Positions 9,592-16,926 of a DNA stretch of 64,000 bases are shown in pieces. The notes beneath the pieces are model-generated. The model ran no database searches, was not told the origin of the DNA, and was given only the letters and a program-made list of their open reading frames with translations. The DNA is from Roseomonas marmotae (GTDB lineage Bacteria > Pseudomonadota > Alphaproteobacteria > Acetobacterales > Acetobacteraceae). The translations under genes were made by a program, and so were the position numbers. The stretch spans positions 13,501-77,500 of the forward strand of contig NZ_CP061095.1 of the NCBI RefSeq assembly GCF_017654485.1, in the 5' to 3' direction. Each line of letters opens with the position of its first letter. Within the stretch, counting starts at the first letter, position 1.

Positions 9592-11070
9592 TCAGCTCTT
9601 GCGGCGGCGCTTGGCCGGCGTTGCGGCGGGCGCCGGATCAGCCGCGGCCGGCTCCGCCTCCGGCCGGCCCTGCGGCTCACGGAACAGGCCCTGCATCGCC
9701 TCGGCGAAGAGATCCGGCTCCTCCTGCCTGGCGGCACGGGCCGGGGCTTCAGCCGGCGCGGCAGGCTCGCGCTTGTCACGGGGCGTCTTGGCTGCCGGGG
9801 CGCGCTCTGGCGCTGCCGCCGAAGCCTCCTCCACCACCATGCGCGCGGCCGATTTCGGACGCGGGCCGGTAGTGCCGGCTGCGGCATCCAGCGCCGTCGC
9901 GATATCCTCGATCAGGTCCGCCACATCCTCCAGCCCGACGGAGAGCCGCACCGAGCCATCGCTGATGCCCAGGCGCGCCCGTTCCTCCGGGGCCACCTTG
10001 CTATGGGTCGTGGTGGCGGGGTGGGTGACCAGGCTCTTGGCATCGCCAAGGTTGTTGGAGATGTCGATGACCCGCAGCGCGTCCAGGAAGCGGAAGGTCG
10101 CTTCCTTGCCGCCCTTGATGTCGAAGCTCACCAGGGAGCCGCCGGCCGCCATCTGCTGCTTGGCGAGGCCATATTGCGGATGGCTGGCCAGGAAGGGGTA
10201 GTAGACGCGCGCCACTTCCTCCCGCTCCTCCAGCATCTGGGCGATGGCGGCGGCGCTGCGGCACATGGCGGGAACGCGCAGGTGCAGCGTCTCCATGCCC
10301 TTCAGGATGGTCCAGGCATTGAAGGCGGACATGGCCGGGCCGGTGTTGCGGGTGAAGGGCTGCAGCACCTCCTCGACCCACTTCTTATTGCCCAGCACGG
10401 CGCCGCCCAGCACACGGCCCTGGCCGTCGAAATGCTTGGTAAGCGAATAGACCACCACATCGGCACCGAACTTCAGCGGCCTCTGCAGCAGCGGGGTGGC
10501 GAAGACATTGTCCACCACCACGATGGCGCCGGCCTTGTGAGCCAGCTCGGAGACGGCGGCGAGGTCCACCAGCTCCAGCATGGGGTTGGAGGGCGTCTCC
10601 AGCAGCACCAGCTGGCAGGGGCGCTTCAGCGCGGCCTTCCACTGTTCCAGATCGGCGCCATCGACGAATTCGGTCTGGATGCCGTAGCGCGGCAGCAGGG
10701 TGGAGACGATCCAGTAGCACGAGCCGAACAGCGCCCTGCTGGCGACCACCCGGTCCCCGGTCTTGAGATGCGCCAGCAGCGCCGCGCTGACGGCGGCCAT
10801 GCCGGTCGCGGTCACGCGGCAGGCTTCAGCGCCTTCCAGCAGCGCCAGCCGCTCTTCCAGCATGGAGATGGTCGGGTTGCCGAAGCGCGAATACTGGAAC
10901 TTCTGCACCTCGCCCGTGAAGGTCTGCTCGGCCTGCTGGGCGCTGTCATAGACGAAGCCGGAGGTGAGGTAGAGCGCCTCCGACGTCTCGTCCTGGTTGC
11001 TGCGCATCAGCCCGCCGCGAACGAGGAGGGTGGCGGGCCGCAGCGGGCGGTCGGAGACAGGCTTGGCCAT
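9592..11070 (-). CDS. metZ: O-succinylhomoserine sulfhydrylase with long C-terminal tail
   Basis: A PLP enzyme of the Cys/Met metabolism family that makes homocysteine from O-succinylhomoserine and sulfide in methionine synthesis. Seen in the sequence: YSRFGNPT at 60-67, the PLP-contacting Asp187 in VVVDNVFATP and the Schiff-base Lys212 in YSLTKHFDGQG. The catalytic core ends near residue 405, the usual length of MetZ (about 400). About 88 extra residues follow, rich in Ala, Pro, Glu and Arg, ending in a basic RRRK run; these look disordered and have no known role. The assignment to metZ rather than metB or metC is backed by the SAM-II riboswitch directly upstream, which commonly controls metZ in alphaproteobacteria. 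Confidence 0.88.
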   Translation of the reverse strand: MAKPVSDRPLRPATLLVRGGLMRSNQDETSEALYLTSGFVYDSAQQAEQTFTGEVQKFQYSRFGNPTISMLEERLALLEGAEACRVTATGMAAVSAALLAHLKTGDRVVASRALFGSCYWIVSTLLPRYGIQTEFVDGADLEQWKAALKRPCQLVLLETPSNPMLELVDLAAVSELAHKAGAIVVVDNVFATPLLQRPLKFGADVVVYSLTKHFDGQGRVLGGAVLGNKKWVEEVLQPFTRNTGPAMSAFNAWTILKGMETLHLRVPAMCRSAAAIAQMLEEREEVARVYYPFLASHPQYGLAKQQMAAGGSLVSFDIKGGKEATFRFLDALRVIDISNNLGDAKSLVTHPATTTHSKVAPEERARLGISDGSVRLSVGLEDVADLIEDIATALDAAAGTTGPRPKSAARMVVEEASAAAPERAPAAKTPRDKREPAAPAEAPARAARQEEPDLFAEAMQGLFREPQGRPEAEPAAADPAPAATPAKRRRKS

Positions 11071-11085
11071 TGGGCGCGAGACTCT

Positions 11086-11103
11086 CGGGTTATGTAAAAC
11101 CCG
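11086..11103 (-). promoter_or_regulatory. Inverted repeat between SAM-II aptamer and metZ start
   Basis: A 6-bp perfect stem (CGGGTT/AACCCG, six-base loop) lies between the SAM-II aptamer and the metZ ATG, ending 15 bases before the start. It may be part of the expression platform that hides or frees the weak ribosome binding site; this is inference from position. Confidence 0.35.
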
Positions 11104-11137
11104 GCCCGGTCGGACGAGGACGAGCGGTGCCCCGCCA

Positions 11138-11193
11138 CGGCCGTTTAGCGCGGTTGTTTAAGCTCGCCGCAAGCTGGCCGGACAAATCGCGAG
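11138..11193 (-). ncRNA. SAM-II riboswitch aptamer upstream of metZ
   Basis: Read on the - strand, the 56 bases match the compact SAM-II pseudoknot. Stem P1 forms between CTCGC (11193-11189) and GCGAG (11067 side of the loop, at 11167-11163). The conserved GATTTG follows the first strand, then CTTGC, then TTAAACAA, then CGCTAAA. The terminal GGCCG can pair with the GGCC in loop 1 to close the pseudoknot. It ends 67 bases before the metZ ATG. SAM-II switches are known from alphaproteobacterial methionine genes, where bound S-adenosylmethionine lowers expression. Both conserved blocks and the stem are directly visible, so confidence is high. Confidence 0.88.
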
Positions 11194-11230
11194 CGCCCCA
11201 TTTCCGGGGCGGGCCGACCTTACGCCCGGC

Positions 11231-11259
11231 TTGCCGAGCGCACAAGGGCAGGCTAAGAC
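11231..11259 (+). promoter_or_regulatory. Candidate promoter of tRNA-Gly
   Basis: TTGCCG (11231-11236) and TAAGAC (11254-11259) are 17 bases apart, and the second box ends 9 bases before the first tRNA base. The spacing is right for a sigma-70 promoter, though the -10 match is weak. Confidence 0.4.
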
Positions 11260-11268
11260 TGTTGCGAC

Positions 11269-11343
11269 GCGGGCGTAGTTCAGAGGTAGAACGTCAGCTT
11301 CCCAAGCTGAATGTCGTGGGTTCAATTCCCATCGCCCGCTCCA
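11269..11343 (+). tRNA. tRNA-Gly (anticodon CCC)
   Basis: All four arms fold. The acceptor stem is GCGGGCG paired with CGCCCGC. The D stem is GTTC/GAAC. The anticodon stem TCAGC/GCTGA holds the loop TTCCCAA with anticodon CCC. The T stem GTGGG/CCCAT encloses TTCAATT. The discriminator is T and CCA is encoded. It decodes GGG glycine codons. Five T follow directly after the CCA and may help end transcription. Confidence 0.95.
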
Positions 11344-11725
11344 TTTTTCAGATATTTAGCCTTGTCGCGGTGCCCCGGATGAAGCCGGAGGCCAAGCGAT
11401 TCGGCGGCTGCGCTGCAAGCCCCGGGCCCATCCCGGCCGGCATCACAGCGAAGGCCCCTGCCGGGCCCGCCGGCCGGCTCCCTCACAGCAGCAATGCATC
11501 ATCCGCGCCCCTGTCGAATGCCCAAGCTCAGGCTTGCCGTCGGCTGCGCGCGCGATCCGCGTCCCTGTTCAGCCGGGTGAAATCCGAAGAGGGCCGGAGA
11601 ACACAAGGCAGATATGTTTCCAGGCACTGGCACGTGTTGCCCCGGGGACCCGTGGCGCACTAGGTAGCGCCCTGCCTTTCCATTCGCCTGACTGAACGGC
11701 GAAACCGACGCCTGCAGGAGAAAGC
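11344..11725. other. Intergenic region without a recognisable gene
   Basis: These 382 bases begin with a short T run after the tRNA and end with a ribosome binding site (CAGGAG) before the amidohydrolase. The reading frames that cross it have no family features and overlap the tRNA or read against codon bias. I see no repeat, integrase remnant or further RNA. Confidence 0.6.
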
Positions 11726-13162
11726 ATGCGCAACGAACCCGTCGCCCTGTCCGACCTTTCCGCCAGCGTCGATAGCAAGAGCCCAGCCTTCACGGCCGTC
11801 GCCGACCGGATCTGGGACCATGCGGAACTGCGCTTCGACGAGTACCGCTCGATCGAGGAGCAGATCGCCCTGCTGGAGGCCGAGGGCTTCCGCGTCACCC
11901 GCAATGTCGGCGGCATTCCCACCGCCTTCGTCGCGGAATCCGGCTCCGGCGGACCGGTCGTGGGCTTCCTGGGCGAGTTCGACGCCCTGGCGGGGCTGAG
12001 CCAGGAAGCGGGCGTGACGGAGCCGCGCCCGGTGAAGCCCGGTGCCACCGGCCATGGTTGCGGCCATAACCTGCTGGGGGCCGGCGCCATGCTGGCGGCC
12101 GTGGCCGCGCGGGATGCCCTGGCGGCCAACGGCCTGCCGGGCACGGTGCGCTACTACGGTTGCCCGGGCGAGGAGGGCGGCTCCGGCAAGACCTTCATGG
12201 CGCGCGCCGGCGCCTTCGACGACATCGACGCCGCCGTCTCCTGGCACCCGGGCGTGGTCAGCGCCGTGATGTCCTCCCTCTCGATGGCCAATTTCCAGGT
12301 CTATTTCCGCTTCAAGGGCCGCGCCTCGCATGCCGCGGGCTCGCCCTGGCTGGGCCGCTCGGCGCTGGATGCGGTTGAGATCATGAATGTCGGCGTGAAC
12401 TACCTGCGCGAGCACATGCCTCTGGACTGCCGCGTGCACTACGCCATCACCAACAGCGGCGGCAATTCGCCCAATGTGGTGCAGGCGGATGCCGAGGTGC
12501 TCTACCTGATCCGTGGCCCGCGGGTGAAGGACGCCCAGGCGCTGTTCGAGCGCGTGAAGGCCTGCGCCGAGGGCGCCGCCATCATGACCGGCACGCGGAT
12601 GGAGATGGAGATCGACAAGGCCTGCTCCAACACCATCCCGAACACGGCGCTGGAGATGCGCATGTTCGAGAACCTCTCCAACCTCGGTGCCCCGGCCTTC
12701 GACGAGACCGACCGCGCCTTCGCCGCCGAGATCCGCCGCTCGCTGAGCGAGGAGGACATCGCCGACAGCATTGGCGCCGTCGGCGCGCCGGAGGAGGTGG
12801 GCGCGCAGCCGCTGCATCAAGGCGTGCTGCATTTCGACGGCACCTCCCGCCCCGGCACCGGCTCCACCGATGTGGGTGATGTCAGCCAGATCGTGCCGAC
12901 GGTGCAGTGCTGGGGCCCCACCTGGGCGGTCGGCACACCCTTCCACACCTGGCAGGCCGTGGCGCAGGGCAAGAGCCCCAGCGCGCACAAGGGCATGATC
13001 CAGGCGGCCAAGGGCATGGCCGCCACGGCGCTGGACATCTTCCAGGACCCCGAGCTGCTGGCCCGCGCCAAGGCGGAGCTGAAGCAGCGCACCGGTGGCA
13101 AGCCCTATGCCTGCCCCATCCCTGACGACGTGCTGCCGCCGCCGCTGCGTGGCCGCCGCTGA
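11726..13162 (+). CDS. M20D amidohydrolase, AbgB-like
   Basis: The 478-residue protein closely follows the pattern of AbgB, the subunit of p-aminobenzoyl-glutamate hydrolase. Visible landmarks are ADRIWDHAELRFDEY near 26-40, VVGFLGEFDALAGLSQEAG at about 78-96, the metal-binding GHGCGHNLLGAG (Cys112, His110 and His114) and PGEEGGSGKT (Glu149-150). This group hydrolyses N-acyl or N-aryl amino acid amide bonds in the cytoplasm. Twenty-one bases separate it from a periplasmic peptide-binding protein, so the pair probably takes up and cleaves one class of compounds. No AbgA partner is next to it, so it may be a homodimeric relative with another substrate. Confidence 0.87.
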   Translation: MRNEPVALSDLSASVDSKSPAFTAVADRIWDHAELRFDEYRSIEEQIALLEAEGFRVTRNVGGIPTAFVAESGSGGPVVGFLGEFDALAGLSQEAGVTEPRPVKPGATGHGCGHNLLGAGAMLAAVAARDALAANGLPGTVRYYGCPGEEGGSGKTFMARAGAFDDIDAAVSWHPGVVSAVMSSLSMANFQVYFRFKGRASHAAGSPWLGRSALDAVEIMNVGVNYLREHMPLDCRVHYAITNSGGNSPNVVQADAEVLYLIRGPRVKDAQALFERVKACAEGAAIMTGTRMEMEIDKACSNTIPNTALEMRMFENLSNLGAPAFDETDRAFAAEIRRSLSEEDIADSIGAVGAPEEVGAQPLHQGVLHFDGTSRPGTGSTDVGDVSQIVPTVQCWGPTWAVGTPFHTWQAVAQGKSPSAHKGMIQAAKGMAATALDIFQDPELLARAKAELKQRTGGKPYACPIPDDVLPPPLRGRR

Positions 13163-13183
13163 TCAAGACGGAACCGCAAGATC

Positions 13184-14773
13184 ATGATGCACACGAAGCT
13201 CCGGCACGCCCTGCGCGCCGGCACTGCCGCCTTCGCGCTGCTGGTGCTGGCACCTCTGGCGCAGGCCCAGGAACTGAAGGTGGCGATCGGGTCGCAGGTC
13301 ACCTCGATCGACCCCCACTACCACAACCTCACCCCCAACTCGACCGTCGCCGGGATGGTCTTCAATTCGCTGGTTGGCACTGACGCGCGTGTGCGGCTGC
13401 GGCCGAACCTGGCGGAATCCTGGCGCCCGGTCGATGACAGCACCTGGGAATTCAAGCTGCGTCGGGGCGTGAAGTTCCATAACGGCCAGGACTTCACGGC
13501 GGAGGATGTCGCCTTCACGCTGGAGCGTGTGCCGAACGTGCCGAACTCGCCCTCTTCCTACGCGCAGTTCACGCGGGCCATCAAGAGTGTCGAGATCGTC
13601 GATCCGCTGACCGTCCGCTTCCGCACGGAAGGCCCCTATCCGCAGCTACCCAACGACCTCACCGGCGTCATGATGCTGGACCGGCAGACGCATGAGGGCG
13701 TGACCACCGAGGACTTCAACAGTGGCCGCGCCGCGATCGGCACCGGTCCCTTCCGCTTCGTCTCCTATCGGAACGGCGAGAGCGTGGTGCTGGAGCGCAA
13801 CGATGCCTACTGGGGTGACAAGCCGCATTGGCAGAAGGTGAGCTACCGCATCATCACCGGCGATGCGGGCCGTACCTCCGCGCTGCTGGCTGGCGACGTG
13901 GACCTGATCGACCAGGTGCCGACCAGCGATCTGGCGCGGCTCCGCAAGGACAGCCGCATCCGTGTGGAGGAGACGGTCGGCCTGCGCCTGATCTACCTGG
14001 CGCTGGACCAGGCGCGGGAGGATAGCTCCCCCCTCATCACCGGCCCCAACGGGGAGAAGCTGGACCGCAACCCGCTGCGCGATCCGCGCGTGCGCCGCGC
14101 CCTCTCCCTGGCGCTGGACCGGACGGCCATCGCCGCGCGCGTGATGGAGGATGCGACGGTGCCGACCGGGCAGATCATGCCCGAAGGCACCTTCGGCTAT
14201 GCCCCCGATATCGCCGCGCCGAAGGCTGACCCGAACGCCGCGAGGAAGCTGCTGGCTGAGGCGGGCTATCCGAAGGGCTTCCGCATCACCCTGCACGGCC
14301 CGAACGACCGTTACATGAATGATGCGCGCATCATCCAGGCCGTCGGCCAGATGTGGACGCGCATCGGCGTGCAGACGGCGGTGGAGGCCCAGCCCTTCAC
14401 CACCTTCGTCGCCCGCGCCGGGCGTGGTGAGACCAGCGCGCATCTGATGGGCCTGGCCGCCACCACGGGCGAGGCCGGGACCATGCTGCGTTCCCTGGTG
14501 GCCACCCAGAACCGCGAGGCCGGCATGGGCGCTTCCAACCGCGGCCGGTACTCCAACCCCGCGCTGGATGCCAGGTTGGCGGAAGCCATGCGGACCCTGG
14601 ACGACGGCAGGCGCGAAGCCCTGCTGCAGGAAGCAGCGCGCATCGTGGCCGAGGACCAGGCGCTGATCCCCGTGCATATCCAGAAGAATGCCTGGGCGAT
14701 GCGGCGCAACCTGACCATCGATGCGCGGGCCGACGAATATACGCGCGCGCAGGACATCCGCCCGGCAGAGTAA
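13184..14773 (+). CDS. ABC transporter substrate-binding protein, family 5 (peptide type)
   Basis: A 529-residue periplasmic binding protein of the SBP_bac_5 (DppA/OppA) family. It has a signal peptide: two basic residues, a hydrophobic core TAAFALLVLAP and an AQA-Q cleavage site near residue 29 (counting from the first ATG). The mature part begins ELKVAIG and contains the family segment WEFKLRRGVKFHNGQDFTAEDV at about 89-110, here split by the ATG choice; a second ATG directly follows the first. It delivers peptides or similar ligands to an ABC permease, but no permease or ATPase genes lie next to it. It might use the importer at the left edge of the window or one elsewhere. A strong hairpin follows the stop. 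Confidence 0.88.
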   Translation: MMHTKLRHALRAGTAAFALLVLAPLAQAQELKVAIGSQVTSIDPHYHNLTPNSTVAGMVFNSLVGTDARVRLRPNLAESWRPVDDSTWEFKLRRGVKFHNGQDFTAEDVAFTLERVPNVPNSPSSYAQFTRAIKSVEIVDPLTVRFRTEGPYPQLPNDLTGVMMLDRQTHEGVTTEDFNSGRAAIGTGPFRFVSYRNGESVVLERNDAYWGDKPHWQKVSYRIITGDAGRTSALLAGDVDLIDQVPTSDLARLRKDSRIRVEETVGLRLIYLALDQAREDSSPLITGPNGEKLDRNPLRDPRVRRALSLALDRTAIAARVMEDATVPTGQIMPEGTFGYAPDIAAPKADPNAARKLLAEAGYPKGFRITLHGPNDRYMNDARIIQAVGQMWTRIGVQTAVEAQPFTTFVARAGRGETSAHLMGLAATTGEAGTMLRSLVATQNREAGMGASNRGRYSNPALDARLAEAMRTLDDGRREALLQEAARIVAEDQALIPVHIQKNAWAMRRNLTIDARADEYTRAQDIRPAE

Positions 14774-14794
14774 GCCGGCCAGAAAGACGGGATC

Positions 14795-14822
14795 GGGGTC
14801 TTTCAGCGCGCTGGAAGGCCCC
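14795..14822 (+). terminator. Hairpin after the substrate-binding protein gene
   Basis: A 12-bp stem with two G-T pairs and a CGCG loop begins 21 bases after the stop codon. No clear T run follows, so it may end transcription weakly or protect the mRNA end. It separates the transport/hydrolase genes from the injection-system region. Confidence 0.6.
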
Positions 14823-15037
14823 AACTATCTCTATGAGCGAATACTTGGCGGTTTTCTGAGTGAGGCACATGTCCACGTCAGGAATTAATATTATACTCGT
14901 TCGTCAGCCATGAAGAGTTCATTGTTCAGGTCGTTTGTCTGCAACTGACTACAACGTGATTTGCACTGCTTACGCTTTCTTTTTGAGGATAACACTCCCG
15001 CAGAATATGTTGCGAAATCAGCATGGAGGGGAGGGCG

Positions 15038-15736
15038 GTGAGCCAGAGGGCCGGTCCCGGCTCCGTTCCCATGGCCAGGCCGTCGGCGGCCGGCGCAGGG
15101 TGCGACGGATCGCTTCGCGTTGCTGTCGCCAGCGATATTCGCCTGGTGCGCGACGGCATATGCCTTGGCCTTGCCGAACATGCCGATGTCACCGTGGTCG
15201 GCACCACCGGATGCAGCAACCCGGATCTGCGGCAGCTCAGCGCCTGGCTGCCGGCGGTGGTGCTGGTGGATATCGACCGTGGCAACCCGACGCGGATCGC
15301 GCAGCGCCTTGCCCAGGCCTGCCCGGAGGCGAAGCTCGTGATGTTCGCCATCGCCGAGGAAGATGAGGAAGTGCTGGCCTGCGCCGCCGCAGGCTACGCC
15401 GGTTATGTGCCACGGGATGGCGGGACGGTCGAACTCTATCGCGCCGTCATGGATGCGGCGCAGGGCCGCCTCTGCTGCGCGCCGCATATCGCGGCGGCGA
15501 TGTTCAACCGCCTCGGCAGCCTGCTGCGCCCGGAACGGCATCTCGCCTTGCCGGAGCTGACGCCACGCGAAAGCTCAGTGCTGCACCTCGTTGAGCAAGG
15601 CTGCTCCAACAAGGATATCGCCCGCCAGCTGCGGATCAGCGCGGCCACGGTGAAGAACCACATGCACAGCATCCTGCAGAAGCTGCGTTGCAGCCGGCGC
15701 GGCGAGGCCGGCGCGAGGCTGCGCCTTGGCCGCTGA
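15038..15736 (+). CDS. LuxR/NarL-type response regulator with atypical receiver domain
   Basis: A 232-residue regulator: receiver-like domain at about 25-145 and a LuxR helix-turn-helix at about 172-220 (LTPRESSVLHLVEQGCSNKD then AATVKNHMHSIL). In the receiver the phospho-acceptor could be Asp78 in VLVDID, but the conserved Lys is replaced (GYVPRD where GYLLKD is usual) and the region of the Thr/Ser is altered. It may be controlled without normal phosphorylation. I chose the GTG at 15038 because GGAGGGGAGGG lies just ahead; an ATG five codons upstream is inside that site. It is the first gene of the injection-system region, and no histidine kinase is nearby. The upstream 250 bases are AT-rich compared with the rest. 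Confidence 0.82.
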   Translation: MSQRAGPGSVPMARPSAAGAGCDGSLRVAVASDIRLVRDGICLGLAEHADVTVVGTTGCSNPDLRQLSAWLPAVVLVDIDRGNPTRIAQRLAQACPEAKLVMFAIAEEDEEVLACAAAGYAGYVPRDGGTVELYRAVMDAAQGRLCCAPHIAAAMFNRLGSLLRPERHLALPELTPRESSVLHLVEQGCSNKDIARQLRISAATVKNHMHSILQKLRCSRRGEAGARLRLGR

Positions 15737-15919
15737 CGTGTTGAGGGATACCGACCTTCCCTCGGCCTGATCCACAACATGATGCAAGCGGCCTGCCGGC
15801 GGTTCCGAAGACCTTAGCTCCATCCAGCGGAAGTTTCGGCCCGTCTTTGCCTACCCGCGGCATAGGCCGTTCGGCCCAGGCCATCCATCCGGTGGCCCGG
15901 ATCGCCGACCTGCCCGTCC

Positions 15920-15942
15920 GGTCCATGGCGCCGCCATGGACC
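15920..15942 (+). promoter_or_regulatory. Perfect 10-bp palindromic repeat upstream of the injection cluster
   Basis: GGTCCATGGC and GCCATGGACC are separated by three bases, giving a 23-bp dyad in the non-coding gap ahead of the cluster. The size suits an operator for a dimeric regulator such as the adjacent LuxR-type protein. It could also fold as an RNA hairpin. Confidence 0.55.
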
Positions 15943-15949
15943 CGCGTCC

Positions 15950-15978
15950 GATACTCCCGGCCTGCACGCGGGAGTATC
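15950..15978 (+). promoter_or_regulatory. Perfect 10-bp inverted repeat covering a ribosome binding site
   Basis: GATACTCCCG (15950-15959) and CGGGAGTATC (15969-15978) flank a nine-base loop. The right arm contains GGGAG, the only good Shine-Dalgarno for the TTG start at 15983. When folded as RNA the hairpin would hide this site, so it may control translation of the first cluster gene. It could also be a protein operator. Confidence 0.55.
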
Positions 15979-15982
15979 CGCC

Positions 15983-16333
15983 TTGGCCAGGACCGTCCTG
16001 ATCGCCGATCTGCCCCAGACGCTGGAGGATCTGATCGCCGGCATCCTGTCGCGCCGGGCGGAGGTGACAGTCGTACGGGGCGCGACGGGAACCGACGGCC
16101 TGCTCTCCGCGGCCCGCAAAGCCGGCGCGGGCGTCGTTGTCGTTGCCCGCACCGATCCCGCCGATCCCTTTGGCGTCGATCCGGCTTATGGCACCGCGGC
16201 TGGCATTGCCGTGCTGAGCCTCTCGCCGAATGCCAGCTGGGCCTGTCTGCACCGGCTGCTTCCCTCCCACGAGTGCTTCGAGGATGTCTCGGTCAACGAG
16301 ATCGTCGACGCCGTGCTCGGCAAGGCGGGCTGA
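15983..16333 (+). CDS. Small receiver-like protein without phospho-acceptor
   Basis: A 116-residue protein starting at TTG, with GGGAG at the right distance. Its opening TVLIADLPQTLEDLIAGIL and the pattern of alternating hydrophobic strands and helices recall a response-regulator receiver domain. The position after strand 3 (VVVVARTD) has no clear phospho-Asp and no conserved Lys is seen, so it would be a pseudo-receiver. It follows a LuxR-type regulator with a similarly altered receiver and comes four bases before the first structural gene. It may be a partner that tunes the regulator, or a structural accessory of the injection system. I do not recognise a named family. Confidence 0.6.
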   Translation: MARTVLIADLPQTLEDLIAGILSRRAEVTVVRGATGTDGLLSAARKAGAGVVVVARTDPADPFGVDPAYGTAAGIAVLSLSPNASWACLHRLLPSHECFEDVSVNEIVDAVLGKAG

Positions 16334-16336
16334 GCC

Positions 16337-16921
16337 ATGGATGGCAGCATTCTCGGAGATGCCAGCCTGAGCCTGCAACGGATGCTGGAGGACGAGATCC
16401 GCATCAGCTTCCCGGACACCTCGGTGTCGCTGGAATCCCCCAAGCTCGCCCGTCCGAATGCGCCGGGGGAGATGGTGGTCTCGCTCTGGCTGCACCGCGT
16501 CAGCCGGCAGGCGGATATGCTCAATCATCCGCCACGGCGAATCGGTCCCGACCGTGTCGAGGCGCCACGCCTGCCCATCGACCTGCATTTCCTCGCCACG
16601 CCCCTGGGTGGCGATGCTGTGACGCGGCAACGCCTGCTGGGCGTGACGCTGCAGGCACTGCAAGCCAATGCCGTGCTGGCCGCCGACCGCCTGGCGGCTC
16701 CGCTGGTGGCCGCCGGCATCGACGCGCTGCGGCTGCATCTGGAGCCCTATGACACGGAGGATCTGGCGCGGCTCTGGCATGCGCTGTCCGAGCCATTCGA
16801 GCTTTGCGCTGCCTATGTGGTGGATTTCGTGCTGCTGCCGGCCGGCAGCCAGCCCCGCCCGGCCGCGCGCGTGGTGGACCGGCGGCTGCGTTTCGGCGCC
16901 GCCCCAGCCGTGGCGGGATAG
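16337..16921 (+). CDS. DUF4255 protein, eCIS tube/sheath terminator (Pvc16-like)
   Basis: The 194-residue protein matches the DUF4255 (Pvc16 N-terminal) family, with typical text IGDASLSLQRMLEDEI-like opening, VSLWLHRV, LPIDLHFLATPLG and the late CAAYVVDFVLLP. In Afp/PVC particles the family caps the end of the tube and sheath and stops their growth. Here it is the first structural gene rather than the last, a known alternative order in this class of systems. It is four bases after the receiver-like gene and six before the next ATG, so it is co-transcribed. The family call rests on motif recall, not on a search. Confidence 0.78.
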   Translation: MDGSILGDASLSLQRMLEDEIRISFPDTSVSLESPKLARPNAPGEMVVSLWLHRVSRQADMLNHPPRRIGPDRVEAPRLPIDLHFLATPLGGDAVTRQRLLGVTLQALQANAVLAADRLAAPLVAAGIDALRLHLEPYDTEDLARLWHALSEPFELCAAYVVDFVLLPAGSQPRPAARVVDRRLRFGAAPAVAG

Positions 16922-16926
16922 GGGCG

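Noticed and set aside
11269..11343. tRNA-Gly as attachment site of a genomic island holding the injection system
   Set aside because: There is no integrase gene, no repeated tRNA 3' end that I can find at the right side, and four kilobases of ordinary genes lie between tRNA and cluster.
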